Shown here piece by piece: positions 25,725-34,130 of a DNA stretch of 64,000 nt. Numbering within the stretch: the stretch's first letter is position 1; each line of letters opens with the position of its first letter. The notes beneath the pieces are model-generated. The model saw nothing but the letters and a program-made list of their open reading frames with translations. It was not told where the DNA came from and made no database searches. Position numbers and translations under genes: made by a program. This stretch comes from Crystallibacter sulfonylureivorans_A (GTDB lineage Bacteria; Actinomycetota; Actinomycetes; Actinomycetales; Micrococcaceae). The stretch is taken from assembly GCF_047607445.1 (NCBI RefSeq), contig NZ_JBLKRT010000002.1, positions 62,001-126,000 on the forward strand, read 5' to 3'.

Positions 25725-26237
25725 ATGGTCGCATTGCAGGCTCCTGATCCGGTAGAGGTTGTGGTCCGGAACGACGCCCCGGACGGGTGGGAAGTGCTCG
25801 CCTCGTTGGGCCCGCTGGCGATCCTGTTGGCTGCCGTTATCGCTGCTTTCATTGGCTGGCGCAGCATACAGACCCAGGCCGAAGCCAGCCGCCGGGCCCA
25901 GTGGTGGGAGCGGGCCGAATGGGCACTGGATGCTTCGATGTCCTCCAGCCTGGACCGACGGGTGATCGGCTTGGGGGTGCTGACACTCTTGGCCGAAAGC
26001 ACCCTGGCCGGCGAAGAAGAGGCGCGCATCCTGCAGGTCGCCTCGAACGACAGTCTGGCCCAAAAGGTCACCACGCCTGAGGACGTGGAGGCCAAACCGC
26101 CCTCGGCCAGGGTCTCCGGCCTCCCGGAGGACGAACGCGTCATGGTTGAGGCCGCCAGGCTTCGGGTAGTGACGGACCGGAAGATCGGGCAGCAGACGCC
26201 CGAGTGGGTTGTGGAGTTGACCCGGACCCGGGGCTGA
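25725..26237 (+). CDS. Hypothetical protein with one membrane segment
   Basis: A 170-residue protein of unknown function. A hydrophobic segment (LGPLAILLAAVIAAFIGW, about residues 28-45) is followed by a long soluble part with helical, charged composition (SRRAQWWERAEWALDA and so on). The likely topology is an N-terminal anchor with a cytoplasmic domain. It contains no motif I recognise. It is read away from the small HTH gene; an unrelated MOSC gene follows 72 bases downstream. Confidence 0.75.
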   Translation: MVALQAPDPVEVVVRNDAPDGWEVLASLGPLAILLAAVIAAFIGWRSIQTQAEASRRAQWWERAEWALDASMSSSLDRRVIGLGVLTLLAESTLAGEEEARILQVASNDSLAQKVTTPEDVEAKPPSARVSGLPEDERVMVEAARLRVVTDRKIGQQTPEWVVELTRTRG

Positions 26238-26309
26238 GCCGGCCCCGCCGGTTATCGACCGGGTCATTGTGGGGCCTTCCGAACGGTCGATGTACGGCAA
26301 GCTGGAAGC

Positions 26310-26879
26310 ATGACGACGTACCGGTACCCGGTTGAGATCCTGCACCTGTTGGTGTCGCCGGCTCATGCCTACTTTGGCCGGGCGAAGGACGGCGCTGCCG
26401 AGGTACCTACGGAAGACCGTGACCGGGCCGAGGTGGTGGCGGGCAAGGGCATTGTGGGCGACCGGTTCTTTGGCAAGGCGGCCCACATGGATGCGGCGGT
26501 CACGTTCATGGCGGTGGAATCGCTCGAGGCCATCGCCGCCGAATTAGGCGCGGAGCCGTTTGATCCGCTGCTGACTCGGCGCAACGTGGTGCTGCGGGGA
26601 GCCCAGTTGGCGCCGCTGATTGGCGAGGAATTCGCGGTGGAATCCCGGGGTGAAGAGGTGCGGTTCCGCGGCGGTCGGCACGCCCACCCGTGCGCCTGGA
26701 TGGACTGGATGTTGGCGCCGGGCGCCCATGCCGCGATGCGCGGACGCGGCGGCCTGCGTTGCCAGCCGTTGTCCAGCGGAGTGCTGCACCGCGGACCGGC
26801 GGTACTGATCAGCCCGGTGGAACTCCGGCCTGACGAGGCGGGGGCAGCGGTCCGGCCCAGACCGGGGCGGCTGCCGTAA
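26310..26879 (+). CDS. MOSC-domain protein
   Basis: A 189-residue protein with the MOSC (molybdenum cofactor sulfurase C-terminal) pattern: GKGIVGDRFFG at about residues 48-58, RRNVVLRGAQLAPLIGEEF near 90-108, a CAWMDWM segment with a cysteine near 129, and GRGGLRCQPLSSGVLHRGPAVLI near 145-167. MOSC proteins transfer sulfur or bind sulfur carriers for metal-cofactor chemistry or reduction of N-hydroxylated compounds. No molybdoenzyme gene lies near, so the partner is not known. Confidence 0.8.
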   Translation: MTTYRYPVEILHLLVSPAHAYFGRAKDGAAEVPTEDRDRAEVVAGKGIVGDRFFGKAAHMDAAVTFMAVESLEAIAAELGAEPFDPLLTRRNVVLRGAQLAPLIGEEFAVESRGEEVRFRGGRHAHPCAWMDWMLAPGAHAAMRGRGGLRCQPLSSGVLHRGPAVLISPVELRPDEAGAAVRPRPGRLP

Positions 26880-26999
26880 CCGGCGGACAAGAGCTGCCCG
26901 CCGGCGCTGCTAGCCACCTACGAATGCGGAGCCGCTAGCACCCGGGCCGCCAGCACTCACCGGGATCCCGGGACGGCAGGCTCTACGGCGGTCCCGGAC

Positions 27000-27025
27000 C
27001 GGCGGCGCCCAGGTGAGCGCCGCCG
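27000..27025. terminator. Hairpin between the MOSC and acdS genes
   Basis: A nine-base stem (CGGCGGCGC with its complement) with an eight-base loop, followed on the plus strand by GTCGTTGTTTTC. It sits between the convergent MOSC and ACC deaminase genes and is likely a shared terminator. Confidence 0.55.
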
Positions 27026-27035
27026 TCGTTGTTTT

Positions 27036-28058
27036 CTAGCTTCGAAACAGAGCGCTGTAGGCGTTGAGCGCCGGCTGTCCGCCGAGGTGGGCGTAGAGCA
27101 CGTTGCTGTCCGCGGGGATCTGCTTGCTGCTGACCAGGTCGATCATGCCGGCCATGGACTTGCCCTCGTAGACCGGGTCGGTGATCATCGCTTCGAGCGA
27201 GGCGCTGAGCCGCATGGCTGCGAGGGTGGAGTCGACAGGGATGCCGTAGAGGTCGCCGGCCCAGCCTTCCAGCACGGTAATCTCGTCGTCACGCAGGTCC
27301 CGCTCCAGGCCGATCAGCTTGGCCGTGTTGCGCGCGATCCGGCCCACCTGTTCTCGGGTCTTGGCCAGGGTGGCGGAGGCATCGATGCCGATCACGCGGC
27401 GCGGGTGGCCGCCGGCGTCCTCCAGCGCGGCGAAACCGGCGATCATGCCCGCGTGGGTGGAGCCGGTGACGGTGCAGACCACGATGGTGTCGAAGAAGAC
27501 GCCGAGTTCTTTTTCCTGCTGCTGTACTTCGTAAGCCCAGTTGGCGAAGCCCAGTCCGCCGAACTTGTGCTCCGAGGCGCCGGCCGGGATTGGATAGGGC
27601 TTGCCGCCCGCGGCCTCCACCTCGGCGAGGGCCTTCTGCCAGGAGTCGCGGATGCCGATGTCGAAACCGGCCGGGTCCAGCCGCACATCCGCGCCCATCA
27701 GCCGGGACAGCAGGATGTTGCCCACCCGGTCATTGAGCGGATCCGGCCAATCCACCCAGCTCTCCTGCACCAGCACGGCCTTCAAGCCGAGCTTCGCCGC
27801 CACCGCCGCGACCTGCCGGGTGTGGTTGGACTGGAAGCCGCCGATGGAGACGATGGTGTCCGCGCCCTGCGCGAGGATGTCCGGGACGATGTACTCCAGC
27901 TTGCGGGTCTTGTTGCCGCCGAAGGCCAGACCCGAGTTGACGTCCTCCCGCTTGGCCCAGAGCTGTGCGCCGCCGAGGTGCTGGCTGAGCCGCGGCAGGT
28001 GATGGATGGGGCTGGGCCCGAACGTGAGTGGATAGCGTTCGAAGTCAGCGATGGCCAT
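27036..28058 (-). CDS. acdS: 1-Aminocyclopropane-1-carboxylate (ACC) deaminase
   Basis: A 340-residue PLP enzyme that opens ACC, the ethylene precursor of plants, to 2-oxobutanoate and ammonia. The PLP lysine is in FGGNKTRKLEY (about K50), the nucleophilic serine in GGFQSNHTRQVAA (about S77), and the acidic/aromatic pair in TDPVYEGKSM (about Y297-E298). YAHLGG with Leu (about 325) is also present; this Glu and Leu combination separates real ACC deaminases from D-cysteine desulfhydrases. The length is normal. It is transcribed with a VOC gene upstream, and no AcdR-type regulator is seen next to it. The enzyme is common in rhizosphere Arthrobacter and fits a plant-associated lifestyle. Confidence 0.93.
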   Translation of the reverse strand: MAIADFERYPLTFGPSPIHHLPRLSQHLGGAQLWAKREDVNSGLAFGGNKTRKLEYIVPDILAQGADTIVSIGGFQSNHTRQVAAVAAKLGLKAVLVQESWVDWPDPLNDRVGNILLSRLMGADVRLDPAGFDIGIRDSWQKALAEVEAAGGKPYPIPAGASEHKFGGLGFANWAYEVQQQEKELGVFFDTIVVCTVTGSTHAGMIAGFAALEDAGGHPRRVIGIDASATLAKTREQVGRIARNTAKLIGLERDLRDDEITVLEGWAGDLYGIPVDSTLAAMRLSASLEAMITDPVYEGKSMAGMIDLVSSKQIPADSNVLYAHLGGQPALNAYSALFRS

Positions 28059-28064
28059 GTGGTC

Positions 28065-28499
28065 CTACTGCTCGCCGTCCTGCGGTGCGGTGATGTTGAC
28101 CATCCAGCTGACACCGAAGCGGTCGGTGAGCTGGCCGAAGTAGTCGCCCCACGGGGCCTGTTCCAGCGGCAGGTTGACCGTGGCGCCGTTGCTCAGCCCG
28201 TCCCAGTAGCTGCGCAGTTTGTCATCGTCGGCCGGGTCGTCGCCGTTGGAGCTCAGCGAGATGCTGCCGTTGCCGGAGGTGGTCATTTCGGCCGGCGCGT
28301 CCGATGCCATCAGCTGGAATCCGCGGTCTACGTAGAGCGACGAGTGCATGATGTTGGAGCTGGTCTGTGGGTTCTGGTCCCCCATGCCCTCCGCATAGGT
28401 CATCTTGCTCAGTTCGCCGCCGAACACGGAATGGTAAAAATCGACGGCTTCGGCGGCGTTGCCGCTGAACTGCAGGTAGGGGTTCATTCCCAGTGCCAT
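28065..28499 (-). CDS. VOC-family protein (PhnB/3-demethylubiquinone methyltransferase-like fold)
   Basis: About 144 residues with the glyoxalase/VOC layout: MNPYLQFSGNAAEAVDFYHSVFGGEL near the N-terminus and SYWDGLSNGATVNLPLEQAPWGDYFGQLTDRFGVSWMVNI at the C-terminus. This PhnB-type architecture is mostly of unknown function; several are annotated as glyoxalase-like. ATG 28499 has AAAGG spaced six bases upstream; a longer N-terminal extension has no ribosome binding site. It is six bases upstream of acdS in the same direction, so the two share a transcript, though a functional link is not shown. Confidence 0.82.
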   Translation of the reverse strand: MALGMNPYLQFSGNAAEAVDFYHSVFGGELSKMTYAEGMGDQNPQTSSNIMHSSLYVDRGFQLMASDAPAEMTTSGNGSISLSSNGDDPADDDKLRSYWDGLSNGATVNLPLEQAPWGDYFGQLTDRFGVSWMVNITAPQDGEQ

Positions 28500-28671
28500 G
28501 GTGTGCCTTTCGGACAGAAGGTCTGCGGTGCTTGCCGCCAACATTCTTGCCGGTCTTTACGCTGCTGGGAAGGGTTGCGGCCGCGGGCGGTCCGGGACGT
28601 GCCGCTGTGGCCGCTCCCGGGGTGTCCGTGGGCTGCATGGCCGGAGGCGCTGGACCGACTGGTGAACGCCA

Positions 28672-28705
28672 CAGCCGCCTTGCCCAGTGGCGGGCAAGGC
28701 GGCTG
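28672..28705 (-). terminator. Hairpin downstream of cycA
   Basis: A perfect 14-base inverted repeat (CAGCCGCCTTGCCC and complement, six-base loop) about 75 bases beyond the cycA stop. It has no T run but is strong and could end the transcript. Confidence 0.5.
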
Positions 28706-28723
28706 CGGGACGGTCGGCGCGCA

Positions 28724-28756
28724 CCGGCGTCGTTGTTTTATTGGGGACGACGCCGG
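28724..28756 (-). terminator. Hairpin nearest to the cycA stop (GACGACGCCGG type)
   Basis: CCGGCGTCGT and ACGACGCCGG form a ten-base stem around a 13-base loop containing TTGTTTTATTGGGG. It is the imperfect member of the GACGGCGGCAC hairpin family described under findings. Confidence 0.5.
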
Positions 28757-28778
28757 CGGTGCCGAAGGAGGCCGGGCG

Positions 28779-30236
28779 CTACGGTGCGGAGATGGTTTCC
28801 CGTTCCCGGCCGTCGCGGTTGGCCTTCTCCTCGGCAACCTTGGCGTCGTGGGCGGCGCGGATCCGGGCGTGCTCCGGGTTGCGGCGCAGCACCAGGTAGC
28901 CGATGCCGAGCCCGATGAACCAGAGCGGGGTGAACAGCAGCGCGGTCAGCGTGTCCGTCTGCGTGGTCAGCGCCCAGAGGATGAAGGCGAAGAAGGCCAT
29001 GACCACGTAGGGCATGAAGGCTCCGCCGGGCATCTTGAACTTGCTGTCCGCGTGCAGCTGAGGCCGACGACGGCGGTAGACCACGTAGCTGAGCAGAATG
29101 ATGGTCCAAACGAACATGAAGCACAGCGCCGAGATGGTGGTGACCAGGGTGAACGCCTCGGACACGCTGCCCTCGGCGTAAAGCAGCACCACGCCGGCCA
29201 GCAGGAACATGCAGGAGAACAGCAGGGCGTTGCGCGGCACGCCGCGGCCGGACAGCTTGCCGAACCGCTTCGGGGCGTCGCCCTCCTGAGAGAGGCCATA
29301 AATCATGCGCGAAGTGGAATATATCCCGGAGTTCGCCGACGAGGTCGCCGAAGTCAGCACCACGAAGTTCACCACACCGGCCGCACCCACTAGCCCGGCC
29401 AGCGCGAACATGCCCACGAACGGCGAGGCGTCGGCGCTGAACGCCGTCCATGGCTCCACGGCCATCAGCACGATCAGCGCGCCCACGTAGAAGATCAGGA
29501 TGCGGATGGGGATGGAGTTCACCGCGCGGGGCAGGTTCTTCTCCGGGTCCTTGGTCTCGGCGGCGGTGGTGCCCACCAGTTCGATGCCCACGAAAGCGAA
29601 GACGGCAATCTGGAAGCCGGCCACGAAGCCCATGAAGCCGGTGGGGAACATGCCACCGTGCTCCCACAGGTTGGCGAAGGAGGCGCGTGAGCCCTCGTGC
29701 TCGAAGCCGGTGATGATCATGACCAGGCCCACCACGATCAGCGCCACGATGGCCACGATCTTGATCAGCGCGAACCAGAATTCGGTCTCGCCGAAGGCCC
29801 GCACGGTGGGCAGGTTCAGCGCCAGCAGCAGCAGGATGCAAGCCAGTGCGGGGACCCACAGCGGCAGGTCAGGCCACCAGAAGGCCACATAGTGCGCGAT
29901 GGCCACCACGTCCGCGATGCCGGTGACCACCCAGCAGAACCAGTAGGTCCAGCCGGTGAAGAATGCCGCCCAGGGGCCGAGGATGTCGCCGGCGAAGTCG
30001 CTGAAGTTTTTGTAGTCGGTGTTGCTCAGCAGCAGCTCGCCCATGGCCCGCATGACGAAGAACAGCATGAAGCCGATGATCATGTAGACGAAGATGACCG
30101 ACGGGCCGGCCACCGAGATGGTCTTGCCCGAGCCCATGAAGAGGCCGGTGCCAATGGCCCCGCCGATGGCAATCAGCTGGATATGGCGACTGGACAGAGC
30201 CCGCCGCAGATGAGGTTCGGTACTGGTGGTGCTCAT
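28779..30236 (-). CDS. cycA: D-serine/D-alanine/glycine transporter
   Basis: About 485 residues with twelve predicted membrane helices of the APC superfamily. The first third follows E. coli CycA very closely (HLRRALSSRHIQLIAIGGAIGTGLFMGSGKTIS, then MRAMGELLLSN, FTGWTYWFCWVVTGIADVVAIAHY), which is diagnostic. It imports glycine, D-alanine, D-serine and the drug D-cycloserine by proton symport. ATG 30236 has AAGGA upstream; the in-frame extension to 30302 lacks a site. It is monocistronic. Confidence 0.9.
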   Translation of the reverse strand: MSTTSTEPHLRRALSSRHIQLIAIGGAIGTGLFMGSGKTISVAGPSVIFVYMIIGFMLFFVMRAMGELLLSNTDYKNFSDFAGDILGPWAAFFTGWTYWFCWVVTGIADVVAIAHYVAFWWPDLPLWVPALACILLLLALNLPTVRAFGETEFWFALIKIVAIVALIVVGLVMIITGFEHEGSRASFANLWEHGGMFPTGFMGFVAGFQIAVFAFVGIELVGTTAAETKDPEKNLPRAVNSIPIRILIFYVGALIVLMAVEPWTAFSADASPFVGMFALAGLVGAAGVVNFVVLTSATSSANSGIYSTSRMIYGLSQEGDAPKRFGKLSGRGVPRNALLFSCMFLLAGVVLLYAEGSVSEAFTLVTTISALCFMFVWTIILLSYVVYRRRRPQLHADSKFKMPGGAFMPYVVMAFFAFILWALTTQTDTLTALLFTPLWFIGLGIGYLVLRRNPEHARIRAAHDAKVAEEKANRDGRERETISAP

Positions 30237-30639
30237 GTGTTCCTTAGGGGTGGGACTGCGCATCCGCGGGAGTTTCCGTTTCGAACCAGCCGGAACAGGC
30301 AACTTCGGCGTCCGGCCATAGCGATGTCAGGCCTATTCCGCGAGCCTCAAAAAGGGGCGGGCGGTGACCTACGCCACGAAAACTTATCTTCCGCTCCTCC
30401 CGCGGGTCAAATCGAGAAGCCTGCTTGGGGTGGCTGGCGGGTGCGCCGTCAACGCGGCGTCGGCGGACGACGGCGGAGGATTGGCCCTGTATCGCTCCTC
30501 GCCGAGGGCCTAAGGGGCTGGTCAGTGGTGCTCACCACAGGCGTGGGCACCGCCGACTTCCTGCTCAGGACGACGGCGGTGCCCAGGAAGCCGTAGTTGG
30601 ACAAACTGCCGGCGAATATCCGGCGCGGCAGCCTTCGCT
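30237..30639. other. Intergenic gap of about 400 bases, one hairpin
   Basis: No convincing gene is visible. The left part would hold the cycA promoter. At 30545-30584 an 11-base perfect inverted repeat (GGGCACCGCCG and complement, 18-base spacer) lies downstream of the maltokinase-cap-like gene and belongs to the GACGGCGGCAC hairpin family. Confidence 0.5.
30545..30584 (-). terminator. Hairpin of the GACGGCGGCAC family
   Basis: Arms GGGCACCGCCG and CGGCGGTGCCC, downstream of the 30640-31263 gene. The same core recurs after several other genes of the window. Confidence 0.5.
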
Positions 30640-31263
30640 TTAGCGTGCGGACGCGAGGATCAGCGGGTGCTGGCCGGGCAAGGTGCAGGTGAGCTTGGTG
30701 CCGGGCTGCTCGCTGGGGTCCGGTGCGCGGTAGACGGTGAGGGTCAGCGGGCTGGCGTCGATGGTGGTGACGATGCCGGAGGTGGTGGGCACCGCCGTCG
30801 TGATTTCGGGGACGCTGCCGCCGGTGCCGCCGCTGCCGCGCACCGGGATGGCTCCGGTCAGTGGTTCGAGCTTCCCGTCCACGTCCAGGAACTGTTCGGC
30901 GCCGGCACCGCCCTGCACCATCACCGTGGCGAGCGCGGTGGCGTAGACAGGGTCGGCGCAGGCGTCGTAGATCCAGCGGTCGCCCAGCACCGAGTGTTCC
31001 ATGGTTCCGGCCAGGAATTCCTCGGCCCCGGGCAGCGGTGCGCCGCGGTACGTCAGCGGGACGTGCACCACCCGTCCGGCGGCGGAGAGCAGGTGCGTTT
31101 CCATCCCGACCTCGCCGGCGGGATCATCGAAGCGGAAGGCGCCGAGGTGCTCCAGCTCGGCGGCGTCGGTCCCGAGTTCTTGGAACCACGGCTGCTCCGG
31201 GAGCCAGGTTTTGAGGAGATCCTGCTTGGAGGGCTCCAGCACTGCGTCGTAAATGATGGCCAT
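30640..31263 (-). CDS. Maltokinase N-terminal-cap-like protein (CG0192 type)
   Basis: A 207-residue protein. The segment YDAVLEPSKQDLLKTWLPEQPWF near the N-terminus and the later PLTYRGAPLPGAEEFLAGTMEHSVLGDRWIYDACADPVY match the cap-type N-terminal domain of actinobacterial maltokinases, but the kinase domain is missing. A Gly/Ser linker (RGSGGTGGSVPE) separates the C-terminal beta part. Actinobacteria carry such stand-alone proteins whose function is unknown. It is not next to trehalose or GlgE genes here; the next gene is mgtE. Confidence 0.7.
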   Translation of the reverse strand: MAIIYDAVLEPSKQDLLKTWLPEQPWFQELGTDAAELEHLGAFRFDDPAGEVGMETHLLSAAGRVVHVPLTYRGAPLPGAEEFLAGTMEHSVLGDRWIYDACADPVYATALATVMVQGGAGAEQFLDVDGKLEPLTGAIPVRGSGGTGGSVPEITTAVPTTSGIVTTIDASPLTLTVYRAPDPSEQPGTKLTCTLPGQHPLILASAR

Positions 31264-31297
31264 GCCCGTAGCCTACGGGCTTCCCGCCGACGCTGCC

Positions 31298-32707
31298 TCA
31301 GATTCCCAGGACCGTGCGGGCAATCATGAAATACACCAGCAGGCCCGCGGCGTCGATGAAGGTGGAGATGAACGGATTGGAGAAGACCGCGGGGTCCACC
31401 TTGAGAAAGCGGGCCAGCATGGGCATAAGGCCGCCGACCGCTGCCGCCATGGTGCAGATGGCCAGCAGCGACGCTCCCATGACCAGCCCGATAGCAGGCC
31501 CGTAGAAGGCGGCGGCCACGACGAAGCCCAGCCCTCCGATCAGCAGGCCCAGCGTCGCGCCGACGCGCACCTCCTTGCCAAGCACCTTCAGCAGGTCGCG
31601 GGGCGTGACCTCTTTGAGCGCCAGCGCCCGGGTCACGGTGGTGGCCGCCTGGTTACCCGTGTTCCCGCCGGTGCCGATGAGCAGCGGCACGAAGAGCGAC
31701 AGCACCACCATCTGCGCGATCGTGGCCTCGAAGACTTCCAGCACGCTCACCGTCAGCGTTGCGCCCACCGCCAGGACAAGCAGCCACACCAGGCGGGATT
31801 TGACGATCCGGAAAATCGGCGTGGCCAGATAGGGCCGGCGCAGCGGCTCGCTGCCGCTGATACGCGACTGATCTTCGGTTTCGGCTTCTTCCAGGATGCG
31901 AAGCGCGTCGTCTACCGTGAGGATCCCGACCACCCGCCGCTCGCTGTCTACGATCGGGAGGGCCAGCAGTTTGCGACCCGTGCACAGGCGCGCCGCGTCT
32001 TCCTCCGGTGTGGTGGCCGATTGGCAGTAGGCATCGCCCATGATGGCGTCCACCCGGGTGTCAGGTTCCGCGGAGAGGAGCCGGCGCAGGCTGACCAATC
32101 CCACCAGCCGCTTGCCAGCGTCGGTGACCGGCAGAATGTACACGGTTTCCGCGTCCTCCAGCCGGCTGTGCAGCCGTTCCAGTGTCTGCCGGACGGTCAG
32201 CTCCGGCGTGGTGGTGATGAATTCCGGGCTCATTCTTCGCCCGATCGAACCGCGCGGATACCCCAGCACCACGGAAGTCAGAGCCCGCTGCTCCTCCGTG
32301 AGACCGCGCATCAGCTGCCGCGCCACGGTGGCCGGCACTTCGTCGATCAGGGTGACCCGGTCATCCGGTGCCAGACCGTCGAAAAACGCGGCCACCTGCT
32401 CATCCTGCAGGCCGTCCAACAGTTCGGCTTGCAGCGCGGGACCGAGCTGCTCGAATACCCGCGCTGCTTGGTCCTTGGGCAGCAGCCGGAAAGCCACCGC
32501 GCGACGTCGGCGGTTGAGCCGCCGCAGCCGACTGACCTGCTCTTCGTCCCCGGCCGCTGCGCCGACCGGAAAGTCGAGCACGTCGAGGATCCGGGACCCT
32601 GACAGCTCGCCAAGGGACGTTTCCGTTGGAGCCGGCTCCGGGAGTGTGCTTGGTTGCGCTTCCGCGGGCAGCGCCTCCCGCGGGCTCCCGTTGTCTTTGC
32701 CGGCCAT
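31298..32707 (-). CDS. mgtE: Magnesium transporter MgtE
   Basis: About 469 residues. The N-terminal cytoplasmic domain has the MgtE superhelical repeats (FRLLPKDQAARVFEQLGPALQAELLDGLQDEQVAAFFDGLAPDDRVTLIDEVP), followed by a CBS pair (TVYILPVTDAGKRLVGLVSLRRLL and LLALPIVDSERRVVGILTVDDA), a plug helix and five membrane helices. The GTGGNTGNQAATTVTRALALKEV signature of the pore is present. It is a Mg2+-gated channel. ATG 32707 has GGGAGA upstream; a longer in-frame extension lacks a site. The gene is read away from the gene at 32981. Confidence 0.92.
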   Translation of the reverse strand: MAGKDNGSPREALPAEAQPSTLPEPAPTETSLGELSGSRILDVLDFPVGAAAGDEEQVSRLRRLNRRRRAVAFRLLPKDQAARVFEQLGPALQAELLDGLQDEQVAAFFDGLAPDDRVTLIDEVPATVARQLMRGLTEEQRALTSVVLGYPRGSIGRRMSPEFITTTPELTVRQTLERLHSRLEDAETVYILPVTDAGKRLVGLVSLRRLLSAEPDTRVDAIMGDAYCQSATTPEEDAARLCTGRKLLALPIVDSERRVVGILTVDDALRILEEAETEDQSRISGSEPLRRPYLATPIFRIVKSRLVWLLVLAVGATLTVSVLEVFEATIAQMVVLSLFVPLLIGTGGNTGNQAATTVTRALALKEVTPRDLLKVLGKEVRVGATLGLLIGGLGFVVAAAFYGPAIGLVMGASLLAICTMAAAVGGLMPMLARFLKVDPAVFSNPFISTFIDAAGLLVYFMIARTVLGI

Positions 32708-32980
32708 GGTCGTTCTCCCTGCTACTCCGCTCCGCCACACTACCTTGGAACCGCGACGCCCGCCCGGAGGGCTCCGGGGCGGACTATGGGCCGGCTGCAG
32801 GGTGTGGTTTCGGGGCGGACTGCGAACCGGCCGCGCGGTGGGCTGCGGGGGCTTTCGGGGCCCGCTACGGGCCGACCGCGGGGCATGCAGTCCGCGTCGA
32901 CGGCACGGTCGGGTCAACGGCATGACTGGCTCCGGCCAGTCCTAGGTCGGTCAGGGCCGGGTCTGGTTAGGATGGGCGCC

Positions 32981-33349
32981 ATGGCCACTCCGCTTCCGTC
33001 CGAGAACACGTTCGACCATGTCCGGGCCTTGGACGGCGAACACGTGGGCTACATCCACATGACGGACGACGGCGGGTTCGTGCCGTTCGATCTGCTGCAC
33101 CGCCAGCGCGGGGAAGTGTCCGAGTTGGACGAGGCGGAGGCGTTGCTGGACGAGCTGGGGCTGCGGCTGTTGGCCGAGGACTGGTGGCTGGATCTGGACG
33201 GCGAGCGCGTGAAGGTGCTCATCAGGGAGGTACGGCGCGCCACCGTGTCGGTCTCCCCCGCGCTGACCGGTCCGATCGCCAAATCCATCGACCTGACCAA
33301 GACGATAGAGCTCCTGCTGCCCACCGACCGGCTGCACCAGGCCGGCTGA
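32981..33349 (+). CDS. Hypothetical protein
   Basis: About 122 residues, acidic, with a DHVRALDGEHVGYIHMTDDGGFVPFDLLHRQRGEVSELDEAEALLDELGLRLLAEDWWLDLDGERVKVLIREV core. I do not recognise the family with certainty; the alternation of strands and the closing ADR/LDL stretch suggests a small beta-rich fold. No signal peptide. An ATG at 32972 is an alternative start. It is divergent from mgtE and ends 270 bases before a lipoprotein gene. The 32708-32980 gap contains two copies of CGGGGCGGACT (32775 and 32811) and otherwise nothing clear. Confidence 0.65.
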   Translation: MATPLPSENTFDHVRALDGEHVGYIHMTDDGGFVPFDLLHRQRGEVSELDEAEALLDELGLRLLAEDWWLDLDGERVKVLIREVRRATVSVSPALTGPIAKSIDLTKTIELLLPTDRLHQAG

Positions 33350-33559
33350 GGCTTCTTCGGGAGCAGCGGGACCGCTCGGCTGGTCATTAGATCCACTCGA
33401 CAGCGAACTGCAGCGGCGACAGGTCGGCCCGGCGCCGGGAATCCAGAGATGCGCCGCATGTGCGCCTTCTCATGATCCCCGCCCAGGGATACTGTGCGGA
33501 GAAGGATGCTGGCGTCACCTCCGGAAAACCGGGATGGCGATTGCGAGCGGCGTCGGAAT

Positions 33560-33604
33560 GCAGTCAGGGCGCCGGAGCGCAGTCAGGCGCCTGACTGCAG
33601 TCAG
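33560..33604. promoter_or_regulatory. Palindrome cluster before the lipoprotein gene
   Basis: GCAGTCAGGC-GCCTGACTGC at 33579-33598 is a perfect 20-base palindrome. The same GCAGTCAG half is repeated at 33560 and 33597, giving one inverted and two direct extra copies within 45 bases, about 20-60 bases before the GTG start of the lipoprotein gene. It is a candidate operator; the binding protein is unknown. Confidence 0.5.
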
Positions 33605-33621
33605 CAGAGTGGAGGGCCGAG

Positions 33622-34110
33622 GTGCAGACATCACGCGGGGTTGCCTCGTCATTCACGACGGCGTTCACGGCAGCTCGATTGGTGGCTGCGGCGCTCGGCT
33701 GCACCGCCGTCGTCGTAGTCAGCGGTTGCAGCGCGCCGCCTGGTTCGGAAGGGTCTCCGGCCGCTTCGGAAGGGTCCACCGCCGTTTGGGAGCTGCTCGA
33801 CGCGGCGGAGGTGACACCTGACTCAACGGCGCTGCGGCTGGGCGTGACCCGGTTGGAATGTGCCAGCGGGGAAACTGGGACCGTGCTTGAGCCAGACGTT
33901 CAATTCGAGCGAGGCCGGATTGTCATCCGGACAGACGTCGAGCCGTTGACCGGCGATGCCTACAACTGCCAGGGCAATGACGCCGTGCCTGCGGACGTGG
34001 AGCTCTCCGAACCCGTGGGTAACCGTGACCTGGTGGACGCAGCCTGCCTGGGCGGCGAAGCCGTGGAAACGGTGTTCTGCGAGGACGGCCCGGTGCGCTG
34101 GAGTCCCTAG
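33622..34110 (+). CDS. Secreted lipoprotein of unknown function
   Basis: A 162-residue protein with a signal peptide and lipobox: TAARLVAAALGCTAVVVVSGCS, cysteine near residue 36. The mature part contains ECASGETGTVLEP, NCQGNDAVPADVELSEP and DAACLGGEAVETVFCEDG, with four cysteines likely forming disulfides. It starts with GTG at 33622, preceded by GGAGGG. Family not recognised. It is preceded by a palindrome cluster that suggests specific regulation. Confidence 0.7.
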   Translation: MQTSRGVASSFTTAFTAARLVAAALGCTAVVVVSGCSAPPGSEGSPAASEGSTAVWELLDAAEVTPDSTALRLGVTRLECASGETGTVLEPDVQFERGRIVIRTDVEPLTGDAYNCQGNDAVPADVELSEPVGNRDLVDAACLGGEAVETVFCEDGPVRWSP

Positions 34111-34130
34111 CCGGCTGAGGGCAGGCGGCC

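Noticed and set aside
27087..29393. Plus-strand frame of 768 codons
   Set aside because: Antisense to acdS, the VOC gene and cycA, with biased composition and no recognisable motif.
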